Origin: Spirochaetota bacterium
Lineage (GTDB): Bacteria; Spirochaetota; UBA4802; UBA5550
Assembly: GCA_016929135.1 (NCBI GenBank)
Contig: JAFGJK010000002.1
Coordinates: 1-64,000, forward strand
Direction of reading: 5' to 3'
DNA: 64,000 bases
Part shown: positions 25,045 through 35,269 of the stretch, one piece after another
Layout of the letters: the number at the start of each line of letters is the position of its first letter
Position numbering within the stretch: position 1 is the first letter of the stretch
Translations under genes and position numbers: made by a program
Notes under the pieces: generated by a model
Told to the model about the DNA's origin: nothing
The model's database searches: none
Seen by the model: only the letters and a program-made list of their open reading frames with translations

Positions 25045-25977
25045 TTATTCCAGTGCCTCCCCCGTTTCGGGCCTGTAGCCGTTGAGAAAAGAGAGTCCGT
25101 CCATGACGTCCCTGTTTTCCGGCTGGATCCTCAGTATCTCCAGCATCCCGTCGCCAGTGCCGACCAGGAGCCTCTTGCGGCCGAAGCGCGCCAGCTCCCC
25201 CGGCAGCTTTGCCCTCTCAGGCGGTTCCGTGAAGGGTGCTGTCTTCCATATCCTGGCCTGTTTCGAACGAAAGGTCGTCCAGGCGACCGGTTTCGGGTTC
25301 ATGCCCCGTACCAGGTTGTGTATGCGTACCGCCCCCCTGGTCCAGTCGATTCTCGCCGTATCCCGGTCGATCTTGCCGCAGTATGTTGCCGCAGACTCGT
25401 CCTGTCCGACCGGCTCACCCGCTCCCTCCGCCAGCATCTCCATCGACCTGTGGAGGAGCGCCCCCCCCTCAGCCATCACCGTATCGTAGAGATCGCCGGC
25501 GGTGAAATCAGGCGGTACGGGGATCCGCTCCTGCAGCACGATGTCGCCGGCATCGAGCTTCTCGTTTATGAGCTGCACCGTGATGCCGGTAACCTCCTCG
25601 CCCTGCATGACCGCCCATTCTATCGGCGCGGCTCCGCGGTACCGCGGCAGGAGTGACGGATGCAGATTCACCGTTTTCAGGGGGGGATGGTCGAAGATGC
25701 TGCGGGGTATTATCCTGCCGTAGGCAACGATCACGTAGATATCGGCGTCAAATTCCTTCAGGCGGGAGATGAAGCCGTCGTCCCGCACAGAGACAGGCTG
25801 CAGCACCGGGATCCCCAGCTCCAGGGCCGCCGCCTTCGCCGCGGGATGCTGGAGCCTCTGATGCCGTCCCGTCTTTTTGTCCTCCCCGGTGACCAGGAAC
25901 AGAATGCTGTGCCTTTCATGGAGATACCGGAGGCACCGGGCGGCCAGCTCCGGCGTCCCGAAAAAACCTATCCTCAT
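25045..25977 (-). CDS. fmt: Methionyl-tRNA formyltransferase
   Basis: Formylates initiator Met-tRNA using 10-formyl-tetrahydrofolate. The 310 residues begin MRIGFFGTPELAARCL. The catalytic set is visible as N104 and H106 in VNLHPSLLPRYRGAAPI and D142 in NEKLDAGDIVLQE, followed by the C-terminal tRNA-binding domain from about 205. The ATG overlaps the TGA of def by four bases. The pairing with peptide deformylase is the common bacterial arrangement and supports both calls. Confidence 0.96.
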   Translation of the reverse strand: MRIGFFGTPELAARCLRYLHERHSILFLVTGEDKKTGRHQRLQHPAAKAAALELGIPVLQPVSVRDDGFISRLKEFDADIYVIVAYGRIIPRSIFDHPPLKTVNLHPSLLPRYRGAAPIEWAVMQGEEVTGITVQLINEKLDAGDIVLQERIPVPPDFTAGDLYDTVMAEGGALLHRSMEMLAEGAGEPVGQDESAATYCGKIDRDTARIDWTRGAVRIHNLVRGMNPKPVAWTTFRSKQARIWKTAPFTEPPERAKLPGELARFGRKRLLVGTGDGMLEILRIQPENRDVMDGLSFLNGYRPETGEALE

Positions 25978-26522
25978 GGCTCTCTGTTCAGCTTCCTGAT
26001 CTTTTTCAGCTCCGGGCGCAGCTCCTTGCGCACGTGATCCTCGAGACGGTCGATGAAGAGAACCCCGTTGAGATGATCGATCTCGTGCTGCAGCACCCGC
26101 GCCAGCAGGCCTCCCGCTTCGAACTCCACCTCGTTCCCGTCCATGTCCACGCCCTTCGCCAGAATCTCCACGGGGCGTATGACGTCCCTCATTATTCCCG
26201 GAACGGAGAGGCAGCCCTCTTCATAGGGTTCCGTGGCCTCCGAGGACTCCAGTATAACAGGGTTGATCAGCGGGAAGGACGGTCCCTTCTTTCCCTGTAT
26301 GTCGATTACGATCACGCGCTTCGATATGTCAACCTGCGGCGCCGCCAGACCGATGCCCCCTGAGCGATACATGATCCGGTACATCGAATCCACCAGTTCC
26401 ACCAGGGCGTCGTCTATGGCGGTAATCTCGCGTGCCACCCGTTTCAGGGTCTCGTTGCCGTAATAGACCAGTCGGATGTTCCCCGTCTCCTCCTGGATCG
26501 TGTTCCTTCCCTTTTGTTCCAT
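25974..26522 (-). CDS. def: Peptide deformylase
   Basis: Removes the N-formyl group from nascent proteins. The three metal/active-site motifs are intact: GGIGLAAPQV (motif 1), EEGCLSVPG with Cys104 (motif 2) and QHEIDHLNG with His146, Glu147 and His150 (motif 3), so an Fe/Zn centre is expected. The frame continues upstream to 26759 with an ATG at 26570, but family proteins start shortly before the RLVYYGNETL segment, so ATG 26522 (182 aa) is preferred; no start has a well-spaced ribosome site. Overlaps fmt by four bases. Confidence 0.93.
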   Translation of the reverse strand: MEQKGRNTIQEETGNIRLVYYGNETLKRVAREITAIDDALVELVDSMYRIMYRSGGIGLAAPQVDISKRVIVIDIQGKKGPSFPLINPVILESSEATEPYEEGCLSVPGIMRDVIRPVEILAKGVDMDGNEVEFEAGGLLARVLQHEIDHLNGVLFIDRLEDHVRKELRPELKKIRKLNREP

Positions 26523-26716
26523 CAATGGTACAGGGTCGTTCCCTCCCTCCTTTGTCAAATCATATTCCATAGTACATAGTACAACAATTTCCGCGCATGT
26601 TTCATATCTTTTTTTGTAAATATCGGAAAAAATTGCTCCACCACGACACGAACAGGGTATATCAACTGCTGGATTTATACTCATGCGGCAAGCTTGATGC
26701 GCCGTTCCCGGATTTC

Positions 26717-27121
26717 TCAGGCTGATTGTATCGCGTCGATCAGATCCTGCGGATGCCACGGCTTTCTGAGGACCGTGGAGACACCCGCATCCCTTTTCGC
26801 CCGCTCGACGGCCTCCTGGTCCGCCTGTCCCGTAATGAGAACCGATTTGATACCCTGATGCGTTTTCCTCACCTGCATCAGAAAATCATCCCCCTTCATG
26901 CCGGGCATCAGCCAGTCGGTGATTATTACTGCTACCTCGATACCTTCGGCGTCGAGCTCGTCCAGTACCGCCATCCCCTCCGCGGCGCTGGTGGCGCATC
27001 TATACTGATACGCATCCCCGAAATGATTCACCAATTCCTGCTTTAGAGAGTATACGATTATCACCTCGTCGTCGACGCAGAGAATCGCTTTTTTTTTGCT
27101 TATGCACGCATTTCCATCCAT
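26717..27121 (-). CDS. Single-domain response regulator (CheY-like receiver)
   Basis: A 134-residue receiver without output domain. The acidic pocket is Asp17-Asp18 in LCVDDEV, the phosphoacceptor Asp69 in VIITDWLMPGMKG, the switch Thr97 in VLITGQAD and the conserved Lys120 in VLRKPWHP. It lies 85 bases downstream of the giant histidine kinase gene on the same strand, so it is the obvious phosphotransfer partner. With no DNA-binding or enzymatic domain it probably passes phosphate on or acts by protein contact. Confidence 0.92.
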   Translation of the reverse strand: MDGNACISKKKAILCVDDEVIIVYSLKQELVNHFGDAYQYRCATSAAEGMAVLDELDAEGIEVAVIITDWLMPGMKGDDFLMQVRKTHQGIKSVLITGQADQEAVERAKRDAGVSTVLRKPWHPQDLIDAIQSA

Positions 27122-27206
27122 GGTATACGCATATCATGAAGATGCTGACACATCAACAATAAATGTTCCCCGGGGATCTACGCGGCGAAACGCGCGTGCT
27201 GCCCGG

Positions 27207-30200
27207 TCAGCCCTCCATCGCCCTGAGCCACACACTGAATCGCGTTCGCCCCGGGACGCTCTCCAATTCTATCCTGCCACCGTGCTTCTCGGCGATCTTC
27301 CTGCTGATGTCCAGTCCCAATCCCATCCCCTCTCCGTGCTTCTTCGTGGTAAAAAAAGGCTCGAAAATCCTGGAGCGCACCTCCTCGGGGATCCCCCCGC
27401 CGGAATCGGTCACCGACACGATGATCCAATCGTCTCTTCTCTCAGTTGAGATTTCAATGGTACCCTGATAATCGATCGCCTGCAGGGCGTTGTTAAGCAG
27501 GTTCATCCACAGCTGATTGAGTTTGTCCCGGTTCCCCCTCACCGGATCGTATGCACTGTAGTTCTTGATGACGTGCACACCGTGCTTGATTTTGTTATTG
27601 TACAGCGTCAGGATGGTCTCCATCTCATCCTGTATATTGACGCTCGTCATCTCTTCCTCTTCCGCATCCTGTTTCAGATAGCTCTGCAATGCCTTTACCA
27701 CATGTGATGCTTTTTCTGACGCCAGAGCGACGATCTCTCCGAGACGCCTGATGGAGGAGAGGGACGCGATGGTGGAGAGTATCACCTCGCGGTTTTCGAT
27801 CTTCAGCAGCTCCGCCAGTTTCTCCTTCAGCCCGTACACCTCGGAATCCATGACAAGCTCTGCCGTCCTGTCGGGGTCTGCAATACCCGCATTCTTCAGT
27901 ATCATGGTAATCTCGCTCTTTATCCTTCTCTCCGCAGGAATTTCGACATGAGATGCCCGTTCAAGACTCTCATCCAACAGCGAGATGAACGCCTCAGCCT
28001 CGACCCTCGTGAGACCGGAAAGGGCTCTTGCGACATCGGAGATTTTGTGATGCATGATATCGATCATCGATCTGTTCGAGGACAGTATGGCCCCCAGCGG
28101 CGTATTCAGCTCATGGGCTATCCCCGCCGCCAGCTGTCCCAGTACGGTGAGCTTCTCCGACTTGACCAGCTGTGACTGTGCGTCGGTTAAGTTCTGGAGC
28201 GCCTTCTCGAGGTTCCTGTTCGTTCTCATGAGTTCATCATAGGCATTTTTCAATTCCAGCGTCCGCTGCGAAACCTTCTGTTCCAGCTCAATGTTGAGTT
28301 TGATCAGCTCATCCTCGATCTTTTTCCTTGTAACCGCCAAACCCGCCATGTGACCGAAGGTTATCAGGGTATCATCCGGTACGCCTGCACCCTCTCCTGC
28401 CATAAACGCCATGACCATGCCCAGAAGGTTCGGTCCATAGTGCAGCGCCAGCGCAATGACCTCCTTGCATCCTATCGCGCTGAATATCGATTCCGATGTT
28501 TCTTGCGATATCGCTCCCGATGTCAGCTCGACGAGGCTTTCGCTTCTCTTGATCACCTCTATGGTCAGAAGCCCCTGCAGGTTTTCGTCTACAGGGATTT
28601 GTATTTCCCGGAGTTTCACCCCCAGAAGGGATTCCACCCTCTCGGCAAGCCCGGCGTCCCCCGCAACGGCGACCACATCGAGCGATGAATTGGCCGTTTC
28701 AAATAACGTTGAGATCACCCCCGCGGCACCGGTGAATATCCAGAATAAATCGGCGATCTTCTGAAAGAGATCGTCAAGATTCCTGGCCTCGCTGAAGGCG
28801 ATGAAGATATCATTGAGGCGCATGTAGTAGTCCGAAAGCGCGCGGTAGTTCGACTCGCTTTCCTGAAGCGCCTTTTCCGACCGTATTCGCTCGGTGATGT
28901 CCATGATGCTGACGATGATCCCCTTACGTGGATCCTTCGGGTCCAATATGTTCACATTGACACGGCCTTCGAATATAGAGCCGTCCAGTCGTCTGAACTT
29001 CGCATCGAATTCAATTTTTGCGCCGGCTTTCTGCTGCTCGTAGGTGACACGTCCGATCCTCTCATATTCCGCTTCGTCGGCATACAGTATCTCCGTGTCC
29101 CTGCCGATGTACTGGCTCTCATCCGTGAAAGCGAACAGCGCCGCCATCGCCTGGTTGGCCCATATGATTTTTCTGTCCCTGGCATGGGAAATGCCGACAG
29201 CCGAGGCTTCTAAAATACTATGCAGCATTGCTTCGCTCTCCCTGAGCGCCTTCTCGGCCCTCTTGCGGTCCGTGATGTCGCGATGGAATGCCAGCATATA
29301 TCCGGTGTGGCGTATATGGGTGATACTGACGTCCAAGTCGATTATTGTTCCATCCTTCCGACGATGCCGTGCCTCGAATCGCTCTGAGCCATTTCTGAAT
29401 ATCCGCGCGATACGTTCCCTGATTTTCTCCATATTGTTTTCAGAATCAACATCCGGAATATGCATATTGCGCAGTTCCTCCCTGCTGTACCCGACGGCGT
29501 TGCAATATACATCATTTGCTTCTATAACATGTCCATTCTCATCCACCAGCACGAAACCGTCCATGGATGTTTCCACAATGAGGCGGTATCGCTCGGCGCT
29601 GTCCTTGAGTGCCTCCTCTGCCCTCTTGCGGTCCGTAATGTCGCGCACTGTCACGAGGATCCTCTCGTGGCGGTTGATGTAGGCGCGCTTCATGTTCACC
29701 TCAACCCAGAAGAGGTTGCCCGCCTTGTCCCTCGCTCTCCACTCAAAGATCTGAGGTCCTTCCTCTGCAGCCTTCCGGATCCATTCAACGGCCTCATGCT
29801 GCGTATAGGGATGCTCACCAAGGCTGATGTCTCCCAGATTGAGATTCAGGGCTTCCTCTCGGGTATAGCCGTACATTGCGCACATCTTCTCGTTCACCTC
29901 GAGGATTTTTAACGTGGGCGGATCATGAACAAGAACAGCGTCATTGACAGAATCAAAAATCGTCCTGAAACTCTGTTCTGCATCCAGGAGCGCCATCTCG
30001 GTGAGCCTTCGTTCCTCTATCTCTTCCTGCGCCTTACGGAACAGCGCCGCGTTGTCGAGGGCTATGGCGGCCTGTCCCGCCAGCAGATCCAGCATCGCAA
30101 TCCTGTCGGGGGTAAAGGTGCTGGACGACAGGTTGTTCTCAAGGTAAAGAATCCCGCTCATTTTTCCCCGATTCAGCAACGGAGTGCTCAACACCGATTT

Positions 30201-33200
30201 TATGCTGTTCCTGATAACATACGGATCATTGATGAAAAGGCCGCTGCGGGACGCATCATCCAGAACGATACTCTCACGACTGCGCGCAACGTAGCGAACC
30301 ACAGGCACGCATATCGCATCGCTCTCCTCCAAGTCAATCGCCTGCGGGGTCCTCGCCTCCTCCCGGTCAACGTTCCCCTCTGCCACAAGGATCCATTTTC
30401 CCCCCCTCTCCATGAGGAGACAACCCCGCTGTGCCCCTGCATTCTCTATGACCACACCCATCAGTTTCTTCAGCAGATTTTCCAGGACGATCTCCCCGGA
30501 GATGGCCTCTGAAGCCTTCATCACCGATTTCAGGTCAAGCCTGTGCAGAGCTTCATTTCGCCATCCCTCCTCCTTGTCGGTGGGGGTGACGGCCGGCGTT
30601 GCAAACAATGGACCGTGTCGTTTCTCCAGATCGCGTACCTTTGCCCATGCCTGCCATCGACAGTAACCATTGTATGCCCGTGTTATAAAAAAATCGGCGA
30701 TCTCCTTCATCCCGTGGAGGAGATAAAACTCGGCTGCCCGCTCGCAGGCCAGCGCCTCTTCCTGGACGAAGTCATTCTCTCTGGCCCCTCTGATGGCCTT
30801 TTCGTAGAGAGCCTGCGCATCCCAATCCCGGCCTTCGATGCGGGCCATCTCGGCTTCCATCAGGTCCTTCTTATGCTGATGGTTCATGGGCGCGTAACGA
30901 TTCCACACCTCGATCTCATCCAGATTCCTGTTGATCCTCTCAATGGTCCTGGCTCTGCTATCCGAATCCTGCCGGTCATATACAGCCGCATTGGCCATGG
31001 CATCGTAGAAATAGAACAAGGGAATAAAATAGTGCCCGGTCGCCTGCAGTATATACTTTTCGGCCTCAAGGGAGAGTTCAACCGCTGTCTCATGGCGACC
31101 GAACAGATAGTGCAGCCAGGCCTTGTAAAATAGAATCCGGAAGACCTCGCTCAAATCGCTGATTTGGAAGGCCAGAGCCGTTTTTTCTTCCTCGTCATAT
31201 ATCTCCCCCTTGAGTTCCCACGGGACATCACAGGTACCCTGCAGGTTGAGAATTACCTGATGCACCAGGAGGCACATATCCTTCATCCGTCTCAATTGCA
31301 TTTTTTGACACGTCTCCTCCGCCTGCCGGCTCACCTTCTCCATTTGTGTTAACGGAACCCCCAAGAACAGTTTGTGCCAGACCTGCCACCAGGCGCAATA
31401 ACCAGCGAACTGAAAGGTACCCGAAACCAGACCCTTCTGCACCCCCTCGACGAATATTGGAAGAGTCTGCTTCAGGTGATCATAGCGATGGACGATGAAC
31501 CCGCCCAAAAGCAGGCTTATCGGGGAGACCGGATCATCCGCATAATAGCGTTCTTTGAAAAATTTTATCGTCTTGTCTGCCAGAAGACGAACCTTTGGGA
31601 TATCATGCAGCAGGGCGCTGAGGTCCGCGGCATAGGTCATGAGAGTCACGGGGGCCAGGGGGGTGAGGCCCCGTTCGAGGCATAACCTGGCGATCTGTGA
31701 TACGAAAAGCAGGTGCAGTGAAATGTCAGAATTATAGGTCGCACCATTGATCTCAATGGCGATCTCGAGAATCAGCCCGATATCGGCAGGGGCCTCGGGG
31801 ATATGACTGAGTGTTTCTATACGGCCCGGTGTCAGCCAGTCAGCCGTTTCCCTCAGGTAGCGAACCGCCTCTTCAGGCGATGGATTCCTGTCCACCGGGA
31901 TCCCCATTTCCTGCACAAATCGTAATCCCACGTCAATGGCATCAGTATAATTGCCGTAAAATATCAGACTTTTTATTTTGGCAATTTTCACCTTTGCAGT
32001 ATCGCTGATAACACGTGCCTTTTCTTCCGTGATCCGAGAGATACGCTGCATCTGATCGAAGTCCCCCGTGAGGGAGCATACGATGGCCAGCTGGGAATGC
32101 AATCTCAGCATTGTATCATACAGACTGTTCCAGGAATCGTCCGGCATCAGGGCCAGGGCGTTTTCCAGATAGGACTGGGCCGAATGAAAGGCTGCCGATC
32201 TGTATGCGATATCCGCTGCATGCAGGTTCAATCCGGCAACCTGCAGTCGTTCTGATTTATCGGTGACCAGCGGAAGGACCAGATTGAAGTGCTGCACGAT
32301 GTTGAAAACATGCTTTTCCGTATCACTCTCAGCATGGGTCATTGACAGCAATCGACCAATCTCCAGATGGATTATACGTCTCCTTTTTGGCGGAATCTGT
32401 GAGTATGCCGCCTGCTGGACCCGGTCATGGAGAAAACGAAATCTCGCCAGAGCGGCAGTAGCATCCATCTTATAATATTCGTTCAGAGGAATCACGAGCC
32501 CCTGGCTCAGGGCATCCGTGATCCTATCCAGAGTCATTGCCTCTCCTGTACGGGCGATCAATGCCAGCGTACGCAGATCAAACTCATTCCCGATACATGC
32601 TGCCAGCTGCAACAATTTCTTGGATGCCACTGAGAGTTTCTTCATCTTTACGGACATAAGGTCGACCACGTTGTCCGTTTTCTTCTGGGCATTGATTCTT
32701 GCGAGATCCCAGGTCCAATGACGAGAGGCAAAATCAAAACGGATCAGATTCTCATCAAATAGTGAATACAGAAGATGTCGTGTAAAAAAGGCATTACCAT
32801 CAGTCTTGCTGTATACCAGATCTGCCAGGGCATGGCTCTCCGTGGTGTTGAGTGCGTCCATAACAAGATGATGCACATCTGTCAGTCGCAGGTTTTTCAA
32901 TGCAATCGTCTGAATTGTTGTGCCCGTATCCCTCAGATCATCGACAATCGCGACAAGGGGATTGGTGTTATCCATCTCGTCGTCCCGATAGGCTCCGATC
33001 ATCAACAGATGGCTTGTCATCTCGTCCGACATGAGAACCTTTAACAACTCCAGTGAGGCCAGGTCGGCCCATTGCCAGTCGTCGATGAAGATCACCAGGG
33101 GATGCTCTTCCCTGCTGATGGCTCGGATGAAGTTCTGAAGGGTCAGGTTGATACGGTTCCGGTTTTCTTCCCCCCCCAGCTTCGGCAATGACGGCTGCGA

Positions 33201-34460
33201 ACCGATGACCCTCTGCAGACCCGGAACCAATTCGGTCATCACGGCCCCGTTGCTCTCAACCGCATCGAGAATCACATCTCGCCACTGTTGCAGTGCCGAT
33301 TCAGGTTCAATCAGCAGGTACTCCGCCAGTTGATTAAAGGCATGGATAAAGGCCGTATAGGGCGTGTTCCGACTGTTCTTGTCAAACTTGCCGCTGATGA
33401 AATAACCCCGTTTATCGGTGATGGGTCCATGCACCTCGGCGACAAGCGCCGATTTCCCGACTCCCGCATGACCCGATACCAGCATCAGAACCCGACCTCC
33501 TGCCGCCACGTGCTCAAAGGCGGCCAGCAATCTCGCGCTCTCCAGATTCCGCCCATAGAGCTTTTGAGGTATTTGGAGTTGTCCGGTGAAATCATCCCTT
33601 CCCACCTCAAAGTGAATATTCGCAAGGGCCTGTGATCCACGGGCGTTTTTTAGAACAGCACAACACCTCTCCAGATCCGACTTTAGCCCAAGGGCAGATT
33701 GGTATCGGTCCTCCGCGTTCTTTGCCAGGAGTTTCATCACTATGTCAGAAAGGATTGCCGGGATTGCCGCATTGATATCCTTGACCGGTCTGGGTGCCTT
33801 TGCGATATGGGCGTGTACCAGAACGAGCGGATCGTCGCTTTCAAATGGGAGAGTACCGGCGAGCATCTCGTAGAGGGTCACCCCCAGCGAATACAGATCG
33901 GTTCTGTAATCGACCGCTCTGTTCATCCGGCCTGTTTGCTCTGGTGATATGTACTCCAGGTTATAGGCCAGTCCCTCCGGATTACCCAGATGCTGTATCT
34001 GCATATTGAATTTTGAGGCCAGGCTGAAATCGATTATTCGTACAGTGTTGGTCGCAAGGTCTATGAGAATATTCTCACTGTTGATATTGTTATGAATGAT
34101 CTGATTGCTGTGGAGCCCATGCAGTATTTCCGCAATCTGAATTGCCAGCGAGATGATCAGATCCAGCGGCTGCCTATTCTCGACAAACCCCCTCTTGATC
34201 GACTGGCCATCAATATACTCCAATACCAGAGCCGGTGTATTTTCGATCTCAATGCGGTCTATGGCCCTGCGGGCCCCGAGCACCTTCAGATCTCTGGTGA
34301 ATTCAAATTCGTTATTGAGACGTACGAGATCATTCGAGGATGGATACGAGGATTTTAAGACCTTGATGACAATCGGCAGTTTATACTCGCTATCCGGCTG
34401 ATAAAAGAGGCGGGTAATTTTTCCTTCATGGATGAGTGTATGTGATGAAAAGTAGTCCAT
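27207..34460 (-). CDS. Giant hybrid sensor: kinase-like domain, AAA ATPase, GAF, PAS x3, GAF, histidine kinase
   Basis: About 2,417 residues, matching the trifunctional Ser/Thr-kinase / ATP-binding / sensor histidine kinase layout. Kinase-like domain 1-280: the beta-3 Lys (PIVIKVLK) is present, but the catalytic loop reads IIHNNINSENILI instead of HRD-x-K-x-x-N and the DFG is DFS. AAA domain 300-600 has Walker A GHAGVGKSALV and Walker B LVIFIDDWQW. A long helical, TPR-like section follows to about 1,290, then GAF (about 1,310-1,470), PAS domains near 1,490, 1,620 and 1,745, and a second GAF near 1,890. The histidine kinase has H-box GIAHELNTPLGAI near 2,115, an N-box (WMNLLNNALQAI), DSGGGIP and GLGLDISRKIAEKHGG. 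The start ATG 34460 has GAGGGA upstream; GTG at 34481 is the alternative. No membrane segment, so a cytoplasmic sensor. Confidence 0.93.
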   Translation of the reverse strand: MDYFSSHTLIHEGKITRLFYQPDSEYKLPIVIKVLKSSYPSSNDLVRLNNEFEFTRDLKVLGARRAIDRIEIENTPALVLEYIDGQSIKRGFVENRQPLDLIISLAIQIAEILHGLHSNQIIHNNINSENILIDLATNTVRIIDFSLASKFNMQIQHLGNPEGLAYNLEYISPEQTGRMNRAVDYRTDLYSLGVTLYEMLAGTLPFESDDPLVLVHAHIAKAPRPVKDINAAIPAILSDIVMKLLAKNAEDRYQSALGLKSDLERCCAVLKNARGSQALANIHFEVGRDDFTGQLQIPQKLYGRNLESARLLAAFEHVAAGGRVLMLVSGHAGVGKSALVAEVHGPITDKRGYFISGKFDKNSRNTPYTAFIHAFNQLAEYLLIEPESALQQWRDVILDAVESNGAVMTELVPGLQRVIGSQPSLPKLGGEENRNRINLTLQNFIRAISREEHPLVIFIDDWQWADLASLELLKVLMSDEMTSHLLMIGAYRDDEMDNTNPLVAIVDDLRDTGTTIQTIALKNLRLTDVHHLVMDALNTTESHALADLVYSKTDGNAFFTRHLLYSLFDENLIRFDFASRHWTWDLARINAQKKTDNVVDLMSVKMKKLSVASKKLLQLAACIGNEFDLRTLALIARTGEAMTLDRITDALSQGLVIPLNEYYKMDATAALARFRFLHDRVQQAAYSQIPPKRRRIIHLEIGRLLSMTHAESDTEKHVFNIVQHFNLVLPLVTDKSERLQVAGLNLHAADIAYRSAAFHSAQSYLENALALMPDDSWNSLYDTMLRLHSQLAIVCSLTGDFDQMQRISRITEEKARVISDTAKVKIAKIKSLIFYGNYTDAIDVGLRFVQEMGIPVDRNPSPEEAVRYLRETADWLTPGRIETLSHIPEAPADIGLILEIAIEINGATYNSDISLHLLFVSQIARLCLERGLTPLAPVTLMTYAADLSALLHDIPKVRLLADKTIKFFKERYYADDPVSPISLLLGGFIVHRYDHLKQTLPIFVEGVQKGLVSGTFQFAGYCAWWQVWHKLFLGVPLTQMEKVSRQAEETCQKMQLRRMKDMCLLVHQVILNLQGTCDVPWELKGEIYDEEEKTALAFQISDLSEVFRILFYKAWLHYLFGRHETAVELSLEAEKYILQATGHYFIPLFYFYDAMANAAVYDRQDSDSRARTIERINRNLDEIEVWNRYAPMNHQHKKDLMEAEMARIEGRDWDAQALYEKAIRGARENDFVQEEALACERAAEFYLLHGMKEIADFFITRAYNGYCRWQAWAKVRDLEKRHGPLFATPAVTPTDKEEGWRNEALHRLDLKSVMKASEAISGEIVLENLLKKLMGVVIENAGAQRGCLLMERGGKWILVAEGNVDREEARTPQAIDLEESDAICVPVVRYVARSRESIVLDDASRSGLFINDPYVIRNSIKSVLSTPLLNRGKMSGILYLENNLSSSTFTPDRIAMLDLLAGQAAIALDNAALFRKAQEEIEERRLTEMALLDAEQSFRTIFDSVNDAVLVHDPPTLKILEVNEKMCAMYGYTREEALNLNLGDISLGEHPYTQHEAVEWIRKAAEEGPQIFEWRARDKAGNLFWVEVNMKRAYINRHERILVTVRDITDRKRAEEALKDSAERYRLIVETSMDGFVLVDENGHVIEANDVYCNAVGYSREELRNMHIPDVDSENNMEKIRERIARIFRNGSERFEARHRRKDGTIIDLDVSITHIRHTGYMLAFHRDITDRKRAEKALRESEAMLHSILEASAVGISHARDRKIIWANQAMAALFAFTDESQYIGRDTEILYADEAEYERIGRVTYEQQKAGAKIEFDAKFRRLDGSIFEGRVNVNILDPKDPRKGIIVSIMDITERIRSEKALQESESNYRALSDYYMRLNDIFIAFSEARNLDDLFQKIADLFWIFTGAAGVISTLFETANSSLDVVAVAGDAGLAERVESLLGVKLREIQIPVDENLQGLLTIEVIKRSESLVELTSGAISQETSESIFSAIGCKEVIALALHYGPNLLGMVMAFMAGEGAGVPDDTLITFGHMAGLAVTRKKIEDELIKLNIELEQKVSQRTLELKNAYDELMRTNRNLEKALQNLTDAQSQLVKSEKLTVLGQLAAGIAHELNTPLGAILSSNRSMIDIMHHKISDVARALSGLTRVEAEAFISLLDESLERASHVEIPAERRIKSEITMILKNAGIADPDRTAELVMDSEVYGLKEKLAELLKIENREVILSTIASLSSIRRLGEIVALASEKASHVVKALQSYLKQDAEEEEMTSVNIQDEMETILTLYNNKIKHGVHVIKNYSAYDPVRGNRDKLNQLWMNLLNNALQAIDYQGTIEISTERRDDWIIVSVTDSGGGIPEEVRSRIFEPFFTTKKHGEGMGLGLDISRKIAEKHGGRIELESVPGRTRFSVWLRAMEG

Positions 34461-34481
34461 TATCACTGTTCCCTCGCTCAC

Positions 34482-35024
34482 ACAAATGCATGGCGAACGA
34501 AGAGTCCATCTTTATACTATCATTGTGGAATAATCATGCCATTATGCTCCTGATCGATGAAATGTATTACACTGAATGGGGTATGGATTTATCCATTGAA
34601 CATGTTCTGCCGCGCAGGCGATAGTAACAGAATACTCTTTGTAGTGTTCATCCACGAATTATACAATACCGTACAATGAAAGAATCGTTCTGACCGTCGC
34701 TGGTGTACCTTCCATGGGGCAGGTATTCATGGACAGTGTCCCCCTTCCATCCTATCTGCCTTTACAGACCACGTCCCTCTCTCCGGGCTGATGCATACTC
34801 CCCCTCCCCTGACATTCACAACACACCTTGATTTTATAGTACTACTATATCAGGGAAATGGAAGCATTTTTCACAGCCATACCTGTTTTTCCGATCTCAC
34901 ATTCCATAAACGGGTACTCGAGCATTCTCTGCCGTGAATGACTCTCCCGGGAGGGGATTGTTACTTCCAACGCTCCACCATGAGGGGACGCATGAAATTT
35001 ATAAAAAAATTGCGTCATTTTTTA
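34482..35024. other. Non-coding stretch between the giant kinase gene and tRNA-Asp
   Basis: About 540 bases with mixed composition and no reading frame that looks coding. The first 100 bases should hold the promoter of the giant minus-strand gene; a TATAAA-like box is visible near 34532-34537 but no matching -35. The last part is AT-rich and leads into the tRNA promoter. No repeat, attachment site or integrase gene was seen. Confidence 0.5.
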
Positions 35025-35053
35025 TTGACAGAAATAACACCCCCTGCTTTATT
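35025..35053 (+). promoter_or_regulatory. Promoter of tRNA-Asp
   Basis: Perfect TTGACA (35025-35030), 17-base spacer, TTTATT (35048-35053), putting the start point about 10 bases before the mature tRNA. Confidence 0.65.
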
Positions 35054-35070
35054 GATAATCCTTTCAGAAC

Positions 35071-35145
35071 GGGGTGTTAGCTCAGTTTGGTTAGAGTACC
35101 TGCCTGTCACGCAGGGGGTCGCGAGTTCGAGTCTCGTACACCCCG
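35071..35145 (+). tRNA. tRNA-Asp (anticodon GTC)
   Basis: Cloverleaf read by eye: acceptor GGGGTGT at 35071-35077 pairs with ACACCCC at 35138-35144, and the discriminator base is G35145. The D arm has GCTCAGTTTGGTTAGAGT, the anticodon stem CCTGC/GCAGG encloses loop CTGTCAC (anticodon GTC), and the T arm is GCGAG-TTCGAGT-CTCGT. G as discriminator fits Asp. The CCA end is not encoded in full. Confidence 0.96.
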
Positions 35146-35153
35146 CATTGAAG

Positions 35154-35183
35154 AAAAACCCCGGCCTCATGGCCGGGGTTTTT
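35154..35183 (+). terminator. Intrinsic terminator of tRNA-Asp
   Basis: A thirteen-pair perfect stem, AAAAACCCCGGCC with GGCCGGGGTTTTT, around a TCAT loop; it starts 8 bases after the tRNA and ends in five T. The A-rich left arm also makes it a usable terminator in the other direction. Confidence 0.93.
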
Positions 35184-35269
35184 CATTTGACGACAACCAT
35201 CTTCAACCCCGGAATCCGTGACGGTGACAGGGGGAGTCCCCATGCCGCTGCAGCGTCAATGACGCCCGA

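Noticed and set aside
34482..35145. tRNA-Asp as an integration site of a mobile island
   Set aside because: No integrase gene and no second copy of the tRNA 3' end were found in the window.
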